The notes under the pieces are model-generated. The model had not been told where the DNA came from, did no database searches, and saw nothing but the letters and a program-made list of their open reading frames with translations. DNA of 64,000 nt from the NCBI RefSeq assembly GCF_003265345.1, contig NZ_QFWW01000020.1, positions 311,566 through 375,565 on the forward strand, in the 5' to 3' direction. Each line of letters begins with the position of its first letter. Position 1 is the stretch's first letter. This document shows, piece after piece, positions 17,475 to 25,600 of this stretch. The stretch is from Lentzea terrae. Lineage in GTDB: Bacteria > Actinomycetota > Actinomycetes > Mycobacteriales > Pseudonocardiaceae. Made by a program: the position numbers and the translations under genes.

Positions 17475-17792
17475 TTAGGGAACGTACCGGCGCAACAGGT
17501 CCTCTTCGGTCTCCCTGCGCACGATCAGTCGCGCCACCCCGTCCTTCACCGCCACGACGGGCGGGCGGCCGACCTGGTTGTAGTTGGAGGCCAACGCGTG
17601 GTGGTACGCGCCCGTCACCGGCATCGCGAGCAAGTCACCCGCGTGGACGTCAGCAGGCAACATGCTCTCGGCGAGCACGTCACCGGCTTCACAGTGCCGC
17701 CCGACGACGGTCATGGGCTGCAGCCGGCCGCCGCGGCCGACCAGGCGGACCGCGTACTTGGCTCCGTACAAGGAAGGCCGCGGGTTGTCGCT
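17475..17792 (-). pseudogene. 3' remnant of lysA (diaminopimelate decarboxylase)
   Basis: The frame encodes only the last 106 or so residues of a diaminopimelate decarboxylase: SDNPRPSLYGAKY, the active-site motif GRHCEAGDVL, PVTGAYHHALASNYN and RRETEEDLL. The full enzyme has about 450 residues, and the PLP lysine and the whole barrel are absent. A TAG stands directly before SDNPRP, and upstream DNA shows no further homology. The remaining part is well preserved, so the break may be recent. A functional lysA must lie elsewhere, because the cell needs DAP and lysine. Confidence 0.8.
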
Positions 17793-17901
17793 CTAGGTCA
17801 CGGACGCGTCCACACCGCCACGTGGTCCACGGCCATCGACCGGCCGGGCGTCGTCCGCGGAACAGGAGTCGTGTCTCGATCGTGCGGTCAACCGTTGTGA
17901 G

Positions 17902-18507
17902 ATGGTCGGTACCGTGACACGACTGCTTGAGGACGTCGCCGACCGGTTGCCGTTGCGAGGCCTGGTGGCGGTCGACGGGGTAGATGGCGCGGGCAAGACG
18001 ACGTTCTGCGACGCCTTGGCCGAGGTGCTGCGCGCACGTGGCCGGGCCGTGGTGCGGGCGTCCGTGGACGACTTTCACCACCCGCGCGCTCATCGCTGGC
18101 AGCGCGGCCGGACGTCGCCGGAGGGCTTCTTCCTCGACAGCTTCGACTACGAGCGGTTCGCGGAGTTGTTGCTCGTGCCGTTCGCCGCCGGCCGACCGTT
18201 CCGGCGGGCGAGCCACGACCTCGTGACCGACGCGTACGTGGACGCACCGGCGGAGGTCGCGCCGCCGTCCGCGCTCCTGCTGGTGGACGGGATCTTCCTG
18301 CACCGCGACGAGGTCGTGGACCACTGGGACTTCTCGGTGTTCCTGGACGTCGACTTCGCGGTGTCGGTGGCGCGCATGGCTGTGCGCGACGGCAGTCCGT
18401 CCGATCCGGACGATCCGCGCAACCGCCGGTACGTCGAGGGGCAGCGGCTGTACTTCGCGAAGTGCGATCCGGCCCGTCGCGCCGACCTCGTGCTCGACCA
18501 CAACTGA
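17902..18507 (+). CDS. uridine kinase-like P-loop kinase
   Basis: This 201-residue cytoplasmic P-loop NTPase of the uridine kinase/phosphoribulokinase group has Walker A GVDGAGKTT at about residues 26-34. SVDDFHHPR is the nucleoside-binding Asp motif, and LLLVDGIFL is the Walker B-like strand. The lid contains RNRRYVEGQRLY. The ATG at 17902 is used; a GTG at 17914 in the same frame is possible. It is a single gene between the lysA remnant and a convergent hydrolase. The phosphoacceptor is uncertain. Confidence 0.8.
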   Translation: MVGTVTRLLEDVADRLPLRGLVAVDGVDGAGKTTFCDALAEVLRARGRAVVRASVDDFHHPRAHRWQRGRTSPEGFFLDSFDYERFAELLLVPFAAGRPFRRASHDLVTDAYVDAPAEVAPPSALLLVDGIFLHRDEVVDHWDFSVFLDVDFAVSVARMAVRDGSPSDPDDPRNRRYVEGQRLYFAKCDPARRADLVLDHN

Positions 18508-18546
18508 AGTGCGGTGTCGGGGCCGAACGCGCGGAGGCCGAGGCGC

Positions 18547-19392
18547 TCAGCTCCAGACGTTCTTCGCGAAGAACTCCGACACCCGCTCGACGACCTGCGG
18601 CACGTACCGGTCGTACAGGTCGACGTGCGTGGCGCCGTCGACCCAGTGGAACTCCTTGGAACGACCGGCTTTCTGGTACGCCTCGACGCTCATCCAGGAC
18701 GTCACGGCCGCGCGCCCGGCCACCAGCAGCAACGGCCGTGGCGCGATCAGGTCGACCGCGCGGAACGCGTCGAACGCGGCGATGCGACCAACGCTGCTCC
18801 AGGTCAACGTCTTCGCCGACCGGGGGTGCTCACCGCGCGGCGTGCAGTAGTACTCCCAGCCCTCGTACGCGTGCAGTCCGTCGGTCTCGTCCGCGGTCTC
18901 GGGGAACAGCGCGAAGCTGCCGTCCCGCCCCTGGTCCAGCATCCCCTGCAAGACCGCGGGATCCTGCGTGCCGTCCGCGCCGAACCGGAACTGGCGGGCG
19001 ATGTCGGCGAGGCTGACGGTGGCGATCGCCTTGATCCGGTGGTCGGTTCCGGCGGCGGCCAGGCCGTACCCGCCGGACGCGCAGATGCCGAGCACGCCGA
19101 TCCGTTCGTCCTCCTCGGCGAGGAACGTCACCGCCGCCCGGATGTCCTCGACCCGCTGGAACGGGTCCTCCAGGCCGCGCGGCAGGCCCGCGCTCTCGCC
19201 CTGGTAGGCGGCGTCGAACGCCACGGCCAGAAAGCCCTGTTCAGCGAGCTGACGGGCGTAAAGACCCGCGGTCTGCTCCTTTACGCCGGTGCCGGGGTGG
19301 CCGACCACGATCGCCCCGCGCGGTGTGCCCTGCGGCCGGTGGAGGTGGCCGGCGAGCTCGAGTCCGTTGCTGGGGAAGGTCACGTTTTCCAT
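18547..19392 (-). CDS. alpha/beta hydrolase (dienelactone hydrolase-like)
   Basis: This 281-residue alpha/beta hydrolase has the nucleophile Ser in GICASGGYG, the oxyanion region GHPGTGVKEQ, and a late His in DGATHVDLYD. An Asp near PLLLVAG fits the triad. It has no signal peptide. The ATG at 19392 gives the start expected for this family (MENVTFPSNG). It is transcribed divergently from the XRE/MmyB regulator at 19494, an arrangement often seen for regulator and target; the 100-bp gap would hold both promoters. The substrate is unknown. Confidence 0.83.
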   Translation of the reverse strand: MENVTFPSNGLELAGHLHRPQGTPRGAIVVGHPGTGVKEQTAGLYARQLAEQGFLAVAFDAAYQGESAGLPRGLEDPFQRVEDIRAAVTFLAEEDERIGVLGICASGGYGLAAAGTDHRIKAIATVSLADIARQFRFGADGTQDPAVLQGMLDQGRDGSFALFPETADETDGLHAYEGWEYYCTPRGEHPRSAKTLTWSSVGRIAAFDAFRAVDLIAPRPLLLVAGRAAVTSWMSVEAYQKAGRSKEFHWVDGATHVDLYDRYVPQVVERVSEFFAKNVWS

Positions 19393-19493
19393 GACCACGA
19401 CATTCGTCCGCGCGCAGCCGGCCAGCCAGGGAGAACCCAGCCTGTGCAAGCCAGTACCAGGTACGCCGTGCGGCGATCACGGACACTGGAGGC

Positions 19494-20348
19494 ATGACCG
19501 AACTGGGCGAGTTCCTCCGCACCCGCCGCGCCGCGCTCGACCCGCACCGCGCGGGCTTCCCCGACGACGGCAGGCAGCGCCGCGTGCCCGGCCTGCGCCG
19601 TGAGGAGCTGGCCCAGCTCGCCCACGTGAGCGTCGACTACATCGTCCGGCTCGAACAGGGTCGCACCCACCGCGTGTCCCGGACCGTCCTCGACGCGCTG
19701 GCCGACGCTCTGCAGCTGGCCGCGGACGAACGCGACTACCTGTGCACCGTCGCCGACGTGGCCCCGGTGAGGCAGCAGGCCGCGCCCGAGGTCGCCACGA
19801 GGCTGCAGCAGTTGCTGGACGGCATGCCGGACGTCCCCGCGATGGTCCTGCACCGCCGCATGGACGTCCTCGCGTGGAACCGCGCGGCCGCCGCGCTGTT
19901 GACCGACTTCGGCGCGTTGGCACCGGCTGAGCGCAACCTGATCCGGCTGACGTTCCTCGACCCGGCGTTCCGCGCCCTGTACGGCGACTGGGAGCGCTCG
20001 GCGCGGGAATGCGTTGCGGTGCTGCGGATGGAGGCCGGGCGCACGCCGCACGATCCGGCTTTGTCGGCACTGGTCGGCGAGCTGAGCGTGCGGGACGCCG
20101 ACTTCCGCACGTGGTGGGCGTCGCACCAGGTCCGCGGCCCGCGCCAGCTCGTGAAGACCTATCACCACCCGGCTGCCGGGTCGCTCACCCTCGACGTGCA
20201 GCAGTTCTCCGTGGACACCCATCCTGATCAGCTGCTCGTCGCCTACACCGCGGCAGACGAGACCTCAAAGGACGGTCTGCGGTTCCTCCTGCTGTCGCAG
20301 CAAGCGAAAAGGGCGCCGCTCGAAAGCGACGCCCCATCGTCACACTAG
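19494..20348 (+). CDS. XRE-family regulator with MmyB-like ligand domain
   Basis: This 284-residue protein has an N-terminal helix-turn-helix at about residues 5-70 (RREELAQLAHVSVDYIVRLE) and a C-terminal MmyB-like ligand-binding (PAS-type) domain including AWNRAAAALL and FRTWWASHQV. Members bind fatty acids or related small molecules. It probably controls the divergent hydrolase gene. The last 12 or so codons are read through a hairpin that is also the terminator of the convergent metalloprotease gene, so the tail QAKRAPLESDAPSSH may not be part of the conserved fold. Confidence 0.86.
   Translation: MTELGEFLRTRRAALDPHRAGFPDDGRQRRVPGLRREELAQLAHVSVDYIVRLEQGRTHRVSRTVLDALADALQLAADERDYLCTVADVAPVRQQAAPEVATRLQQLLDGMPDVPAMVLHRRMDVLAWNRAAAALLTDFGALAPAERNLIRLTFLDPAFRALYGDWERSARECVAVLRMEAGRTPHDPALSALVGELSVRDADFRTWWASHQVRGPRQLVKTYHHPAAGSLTLDVQQFSVDTHPDQLLVAYTAADETSKDGLRFLLLSQQAKRAPLESDAPSSH
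20311..20334 (-). terminator. rho-independent terminator of the metalloprotease gene, inside the 3' end of the XRE gene
   Basis: On the minus strand GGGCGTCGCT-TTCG-AGCGGCGCCC forms a 10-position stem with one mismatch and is followed by TTTT, 16 nt after the protease stop. It lies entirely within the coding sequence of the opposite gene. Confidence 0.75.
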
Positions 20349-20349
20349 A

Positions 20350-21309
20350 TCACTTGCCGCTGCGGTACGCCGTCCAGGCGCTCTGCATGCGGGTGTTCTG
20401 GCCAGGCGTGAACTGGTTGTAGCAGGAGTCGTACGAGTAATCCATGTAGTTGTTGATCGGGTCCAGCCCCTCCAGCCCGCACGAGTCGCGACCGGCCGGG
20501 CAGCCCGAGGTGGAGCTGGACTGCGCCGGGGTGTCGGCGACCTCGTCGTTGGTCGCGGTGCAGCCGCCCTGGAAGGTGTGCCAGAGGCCCATCCAGTGAC
20601 CGACCTCGTGGGTCAGCGTCTTGCCCAGGTTGAAGTTCGTCGCCGAACCGCCGGGCACGCTGGCGTAGTCGATGACCACACCGTCCATCTTCGGGTCACC
20701 CGCGTACCACCTCGGGAACGTCGCGAAGCCGAGGCCGTCGATGTTGACCGACCACACGTTGAGCGTCGACGCGGTGCCGACGCGCGTGGCGGTCTTCATC
20801 TGGGTCTCGGTGCGGCGGTTGTCCGTGCGGGTGAACCAGGTGTTGTTGGAGTGCCGCTTGGTCTCCTGGAGCACGAACGTGAACCCCGTGTTGGCGGCGA
20901 CACCGGGCGCCTCCGCGCCCGCGAAGCCGTCGTTGAGCACCTTGATCTGCTGCGCGATGGTGGCGTCGGACATCGCTCCGACCCCGCCGGTGCCGGTGAC
21001 GACGTGGAACACGACCGGGATCGTGCCACCCGCCATCGCCGAAAAGTCGCCGGTGCGGGAGTTGACCCGCTCCGCCACCTTCTTGCGCAGGTCGGCGTTC
21101 ATCTCCGCCGCCTGGGCGTCGGAGATCTCGTTGCGGTCGTGACCCTGGCTACCGGGCAGGCCGCGAGCCGCGGAGTGACCGTGCTCGTCGACGCACTCGG
21201 CGGCGGTGTTGACCGCGGTGGCGGGGGCACCGCCGAGCAAGGTGATCGCGGACGCCGCCAGCAGACCGGCTGCCAGGGCGGCGTGGACGCGCTTTCTCGT
21301 TTGGAACAT
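20350..21309 (-). CDS. secreted M43-type zinc metalloprotease
   Basis: This 319-residue exported protease has a signal peptide ending near ATAVNTA (residues 1-33). The catalytic motif HEVGHWMGLWH (HExxHxxGxxH) and the later Met-turn NYMDYS place it with the M43 cytophagalysin/pappalysin group. The cysteine pairs GGCTATND, SGCPAGRDSCG and DSCYNQF suggest disulfides in the mature enzyme. The ATG at 21309 is preferred because GGAGGA stands 8 nt upstream; an ATG at 21324 is less suited. The stop is one base from the convergent XRE stop. Confidence 0.9.
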   Translation of the reverse strand: MFQTRKRVHAALAAGLLAASAITLLGGAPATAVNTAAECVDEHGHSAARGLPGSQGHDRNEISDAQAAEMNADLRKKVAERVNSRTGDFSAMAGGTIPVVFHVVTGTGGVGAMSDATIAQQIKVLNDGFAGAEAPGVAANTGFTFVLQETKRHSNNTWFTRTDNRRTETQMKTATRVGTASTLNVWSVNIDGLGFATFPRWYAGDPKMDGVVIDYASVPGGSATNFNLGKTLTHEVGHWMGLWHTFQGGCTATNDEVADTPAQSSSTSGCPAGRDSCGLEGLDPINNYMDYSYDSCYNQFTPGQNTRMQSAWTAYRSGK

Positions 21310-21377
21310 TGAGCTTTCCTCCATGCAGGGTGGAGGAATAGTGACTCATGCATGCGTCCTTTGTGGATCTTGACGTT

Positions 21378-22481
21378 TCACAGAATACGAACTTCGCTCG
21401 CCGGCAGGCCGCTCCACCACCGTGCGTAACGCCGGTAGACCTGCGGTTCGCGGTCGCCGAGGAACTTCCGCAGCGCCTTGGCCTCCTCTGCGAGACCGGC
21501 CCACTGGTCCTCGCTCAGCGCCTGGAACGCGGTCGCTTCGACTCCGCCGTCCTCAGTCGGGCGCCAGACCCCGGCCACGTAACCGTCGACGAGCAGGGTC
21601 GGCAGCGTGTCGCCGTTGTTGCGGATGACTACTTTCCGGTACTGCTCCGGGATGATCCGGCTGCGGTCGGCGTAGGCGAGCAACGTGCTGTCCCACATGG
21701 CCATCAGCCGCGGCGGCGCCGGGGTGTGTTCGTCCGGGATTGTCCGATTTGGAATGTCGAAGTAGTCGCCGTCGCGGACCAGGTCCAGCAGCTCCAGCGC
21801 CTCCCGGATCGAGGTGCGCGGCAGGATGGTGAACTGGTTCATGTCGGCGACCGTGGCCGGACCGAACCCGGTGAGGTAACGCCGGAGCAGCTCGGCGAGC
21901 GCCGCCATCCGTTCGCGCGGCTCGACCGGCACGGTCTGGAACGACAGCTTCGGCCCGTACGCCCACGGTCCGCCGGTCGGCCTGCGCACGAGCGGCGCGT
22001 ACGGGGCGATCGCCCACCAGAGGCCGGGCTCCCCCACGTCGCCGACGTGGGAGTGCAGCAGCGCTTCCAGTTCCGGCTTCGTCCTCGGCTCGGCGGCGAA
22101 CTCCAGCATGTGCCGGAGGACCTCGTCGGCTCGTTCGGCCGTCAGACCCATGGCGCGGAACCGCTTGTCGTTCAGCCGGGACGCCCTGAGCGCGGGCAGC
22201 ATCGCGTGGTGGAACACCTCGTGGTCGGCGACCGTGACCGCGTGCAGCGTGATCCGCATGAGCGTGGCTTTGCGGATCACGCCGCTCGTGAACGCCTCGT
22301 CCAGATCAGCCGGGTCGAAGCCGCGCATGCGGTTCCACAGCGCGATGTACGGCGAGCACGGTTCCTGCGCCTGGATCGCGACGACCTTGGCCACGGCCGT
22401 CAGCAGATCCACGTTCTCCCGCTTCAGCAGCATCTGCCGGTCGAGGGTGGCGCGGTTCAGCTGACGTGCCGTGTAGGTCAT
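21378..22481 (-). CDS. AlkZ-like DNA glycosylase (winged-helix, HTH_42/YcaQ family)
   Basis: This 367-residue protein of the HTH_42 family has members AlkZ and YcaQ that unhook interstrand DNA crosslinks. The catalytic QxQ motif is present as Q37-A-Q39 in VAIQAQEPCSPYIALWNR, at the same positions as in Streptomyces AlkZ, which protects against azinomycin B. The length is also nearly the same. Several winged-helix units follow. It could repair alkylated or crosslinked DNA. It lies upstream of a metalloprotease gene but without coupling, so it is probably transcribed alone. Confidence 0.8.
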   Translation of the reverse strand: MTYTARQLNRATLDRQMLLKRENVDLLTAVAKVVAIQAQEPCSPYIALWNRMRGFDPADLDEAFTSGVIRKATLMRITLHAVTVADHEVFHHAMLPALRASRLNDKRFRAMGLTAERADEVLRHMLEFAAEPRTKPELEALLHSHVGDVGEPGLWWAIAPYAPLVRRPTGGPWAYGPKLSFQTVPVEPRERMAALAELLRRYLTGFGPATVADMNQFTILPRTSIREALELLDLVRDGDYFDIPNRTIPDEHTPAPPRLMAMWDSTLLAYADRSRIIPEQYRKVVIRNNGDTLPTLLVDGYVAGVWRPTEDGGVEATAFQALSEDQWAGLAEEAKALRKFLGDREPQVYRRYARWWSGLPASEVRIL

Positions 22482-22496
22482 GCCCGAGATCCTGGC

Positions 22497-24473
22497 TCAC
22501 CTCAGCTTCGACGGCCACCAGATTCGGCCACCGATGTCCACCGACAACGCCGGCACGAGCAACGATCGCACCAGCAGCGTGTCCAGCAGAACACCGAACG
22601 CGACGATGAACGCGATCTGGGTGAGGAACAGGATCGGCAGGACGGCGAGCGCGGCGAACGTCGCGGCCAGCACCACACCGGCCGAGGTGATCACGCCGCC
22701 GGTCAGGCTGAGGCCGCGCACCGTGCCCTCGACCGTGCCGAGCCGCTGGGTTTCCTCGCGGACCCTGGTCATCAGGAAGATGTTGTAGTCGATGCCCAGT
22801 GCCACCAGGAACACGAACCCGAACAACGGGACCACCGGGTCCGATCCGGGGAAGTCGAAGACGTGGTTGAACACCAGCGCCGACACGCCCATCGTGGCCG
22901 CGAACGACAGCACGACCGTGGCGATCAGCAGAACCGGTGCCAGCAACGACCTCAGCAACAACGCCAGTACCAAGAAGATCACCAGCAGCACGATCGGAAT
23001 GATCAGCAACCGGTCGTGCTCGGACGTCTTCCTGGTGTCCAGCAACGTCGCCGTCTGCCCGCCGACCTTCGCCTCGCCGATCCCGTGCACCGCCGCACGG
23101 ATGCGTTCGACCGTCGCCACCGCCGCGTCGGAGTCGGGTGCGTCCTTCAGCGTGGCCTCGATGCGCACCAAGCCGTCGGCCGCACCGGTGGGCCGGACTT
23201 CCGCAACTCCGTCCACTTTGGACTTCTGCAACACCTCGGCCGTCTTGCTCTCGGCGGCGACGATGACCGTCGGCGAGCCGGTGCCGCCGGGGAAGTGCCG
23301 CGACAGCACCTCCTGCCCCACCACGGACTCGACCTCGGTGAGGAACACGTCGGACTGCGCGGTGCCGGACGCCTTGAGCTGCGGCAGGAACGCGGCGCCG
23401 ACGAGCAGCACGAGTGTCGTGACGATCCAGATCGCCCGTGGCCGCCGGCGCACCAGGTCCGCCGTGCGGCCCCACAGCCCGCTCGTCTCGGGGTGCGGCG
23501 AGCCGAGCTTCGGCGCGAACGGCCAGAACGCGGCCCGCCCGCACAACGCCAGCGTGGCCGGCAGGAACGTCATCGTGGTGAGCAGCGCGGCGCCGATACC
23601 GATGGCCGCAACGGGTCCAAGCCCCTTGTTCGAGTCGAGGTCGCTGAACAGCAGACACAGCACGCCGAGGATCACCGTGCCGGCCGACGCCGCGATGGGT
23701 TCGACCGTGCCGCGCCAGGCCGTGCGGATCGCCGTGAACCTGTCCTCGGTGTCGCGCAGTTCTTCGCGGAATCTCGACACCAGCAGCAACGCGTAGTCCG
23801 TCGCGGCTCCGAACACCAAGATCGAGAGGATGCCCTGACTCTGGCCGTTCAGCGCCAGCACGTCGTTCTTCGCCAGCAGGTACACGACGAAGCTCGCGAG
23901 CCCGAGCGCGAAGACGGCCGACACGAGGACGACCACGGGCAGCAGCGGACTCCGGTAGACGACCAGCAGGATCAACGCGACCACCGCGCCCGCGACGACC
24001 AGCAGCAGCCCGTCGATGCCGCCGAACGCCTCGACGAGGTCGGCGACCTGCGCGGCCGGCCCGGTGACCAGCACCGTCAACCCCGGCGGCGCGCCACGAG
24101 TGCCGTCCCGCAGCTGCAGGACCGAGTCACGGACCTCCTTGGCCGGGTCGAGCAGCACGACGAGCTGCGCGGCCTCGTTGTCGTTCGGCGCCGGGATCAC
24201 CGGTGACGCCTGGAAGCCCTGACCGCGTTCCGCGAGGTACTTCCTGTCCTGCTCGGTCAGCCCGCCCTTGCGTTCGACCACGACGATCGCCGGGATCGCG
24301 TTGCTGCGCTGGAACTTCTTCTGCAGCTCAGCGACCTGCGTGGACTCCGCCGAGTTCGGCAGGAACGCGCTGCTGTCGTTCTCCGCGACCTCCGAGAGCT
24401 TGCCCGCGTACGGCCCGGTGAACCCGCCGAGCGCGAGCCAGACGACGAGCAGGACCCCGGCCAGGACGCGCAT
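22497..24473 (-). CDS. MMPL-family RND transporter
   Basis: This 658-residue membrane transporter has twelve predicted helices and two periplasmic-type loop domains, in the duplicated MMPL layout. The Asp/Tyr-type proton-relay stretches GAATDYALLLVSRFREEL and LGIDYNIFLMTRVREE are in the expected helices. The ATG at 24473 has AAGGA 6 nt upstream. It is divergent from the MarR regulator, whose gene starts about 50 bp away with an inverted repeat between them. It probably exports lipids or hydrophobic toxic compounds. Confidence 0.9.
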   Translation of the reverse strand: MRVLAGVLLVVWLALGGFTGPYAGKLSEVAENDSSAFLPNSAESTQVAELQKKFQRSNAIPAIVVVERKGGLTEQDRKYLAERGQGFQASPVIPAPNDNEAAQLVVLLDPAKEVRDSVLQLRDGTRGAPPGLTVLVTGPAAQVADLVEAFGGIDGLLLVVAGAVVALILLVVYRSPLLPVVVLVSAVFALGLASFVVYLLAKNDVLALNGQSQGILSILVFGAATDYALLLVSRFREELRDTEDRFTAIRTAWRGTVEPIAASAGTVILGVLCLLFSDLDSNKGLGPVAAIGIGAALLTTMTFLPATLALCGRAAFWPFAPKLGSPHPETSGLWGRTADLVRRRPRAIWIVTTLVLLVGAAFLPQLKASGTAQSDVFLTEVESVVGQEVLSRHFPGGTGSPTVIVAAESKTAEVLQKSKVDGVAEVRPTGAADGLVRIEATLKDAPDSDAAVATVERIRAAVHGIGEAKVGGQTATLLDTRKTSEHDRLLIIPIVLLVIFLVLALLLRSLLAPVLLIATVVLSFAATMGVSALVFNHVFDFPGSDPVVPLFGFVFLVALGIDYNIFLMTRVREETQRLGTVEGTVRGLSLTGGVITSAGVVLAATFAALAVLPILFLTQIAFIVAFGVLLDTLLVRSLLVPALSVDIGGRIWWPSKLR

Positions 24474-24490
24474 GGCAATTCCTTCGATCG

Positions 24491-24503
24491 TCGAATCTTT
24501 CGA
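24491..24503. promoter_or_regulatory. inverted repeat between MMPL and MarR genes
   Basis: TCGAA-TCT-TTCGA is a perfect inverted repeat with a 3-bp spacer in the 50-bp divergent region. Its position suits an autoregulatory MarR operator, although MarR sites are usually longer. Confidence 0.4.
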
Positions 24504-24526
24504 TGGCCGAACTGTATGCTGTGGAT

Positions 24527-24997
24527 GTGAGCGAGGCAAGCGACTACGACCTGAGCATGCTGGTGCGAGCGCTGGTGATGGAGTCCAACCGGTTCCTGGA
24601 AATCTTCAGCGCGGCCCACGAGCTGCACCCGACCGACATGACGGCGCTGAACCTGATCATGCAGGCCCGCTCCCCCATGACACCGGGCGCGCTCGCGAAA
24701 GCCCTGAACCTGAGCGCGTCAGCCACGACTTCCGTTTTGGACCGCCTCGCGCGAGCCGGCCACGTGGAGCGCACCCGCGATCCCGACGACCGCCGCCGCG
24801 TCGAACTCCACGTGCTCGCCGACGCGCACGAACTCGCTGCATCGTTCTTCCAGCCGCTGGCTGCCGAGTTCTCCGCCGCGTGGTCTGCTCTCAGCCCTGC
24901 GGATCGTGAGGTCGTGGCGCGGTTCTTGGCCACGACCACCGAGGCGACCACACGGGTTCGTGTGGCTTCAAATTCGCCGGCCGCAGACAAGAAGTAG
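24527..24997 (+). CDS. MarR-family regulator
   Basis: This winged-helix regulator of about 156 residues has the recognition region PGALAKALNLSASATTSVLD and the wing RDPDDRRRVELHV. It is divergent from the MMPL transporter and likely represses it. The start is uncertain. The GTG at 24527 gives the N-terminus VSEASDYDLS expected for the family and would be nearly leaderless behind TATGCT at 24515-24520. An ATG at 24503 would add eight residues and overlap the inverted repeat. The 3' end overlaps the convergent mycothiol-type gene by 30 nt. Confidence 0.85.
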   Translation: MSEASDYDLSMLVRALVMESNRFLEIFSAAHELHPTDMTALNLIMQARSPMTPGALAKALNLSASATTSVLDRLARAGHVERTRDPDDRRRVELHVLADAHELAASFFQPLAAEFSAAWSALSPADREVVARFLATTTEATTRVRVASNSPAADKK

Positions 24998-25549
24998 CAG
25001 CTCCTGGGCGGGGCGTTTGATCGGCTCGCCCTCACCGAACGTCCAGTCCAGGTCCGTGGCCTCCAGGCGCTTGTTCGTGAGGTCCGCCTTGAAGTACTTC
25101 ACGCTGCGCGGGGTCATGCTCTCGAGGATCGGTCGCAGGCGTTCGTGCGGCACCTGGCGGTCAAGGTCCAGCGCTTTTGTGATGTCGAGGCCGTGGATGA
25201 CCTCGTGCGAGAGGGCTCCTAGCGGGCCGCCGCCGGGTGGCGTCCAGGGGTGGTCGATGTTCGCCTCGATGGTGCTGATCAGCTCGTCCGTGGTCAGGTT
25301 TCGTGCGTCTTGCTTGGCCATGCGGTCGGAGGCGTGGTTGAACCTGCCTGCGGACTTGAGCATCTCCATCAGGACTCTTCCGGTGGAGCTGCGGTAGGGC
25401 AGCGTCGTGTGCGCGACCACCTCCTTGACGCGCCAGCCCTCGCACAGGCTCGGGGCGTCCCACTGCTCCTCGGTGAGGTTTCTGAGGAGTTCTAGCTGGT
25501 CACGGCGTTCTGCGGCGATCATCGCTCGGATGTCTTCGGTCATGTCCAT
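24968..25549 (-). CDS. maleylpyruvate isomerase-type mycothiol-dependent protein
   Basis: This 193-residue DinB/MDMPI-fold protein has the metal histidines of the family in VKEVVAHTTLP and in LSHEVIHGLDI. The entry motif LCEGWRVKEVVAH is typical of actinobacterial mycothiol-dependent enzymes. It probably conjugates or isomerises a small electrophile with mycothiol. The ATG at 25549 (MDMTED) is used; ATG 25543 is an alternative. The last 30 nt overlap the MarR gene tail to tail. Confidence 0.85.
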   Translation of the reverse strand: MDMTEDIRAMIAAERRDQLELLRNLTEEQWDAPSLCEGWRVKEVVAHTTLPYRSSTGRVLMEMLKSAGRFNHASDRMAKQDARNLTTDELISTIEANIDHPWTPPGGGPLGALSHEVIHGLDITKALDLDRQVPHERLRPILESMTPRSVKYFKADLTNKRLEATDLDWTFGEGEPIKRPAQELLLLVCGRRI

Positions 25550-25600
25550 TCTTACGTTCCGGACGACGAGAACTCATCGGTCCGCGTAGGGTCCTTTTCT

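Noticed and set aside
21348..24206. A 952-codon open frame on the plus strand across the AlkZ-like and MMPL genes
   Set aside because: It crosses two well-supported minus-strand genes and has extreme Arg/Gln/His/Asp content with no motif.
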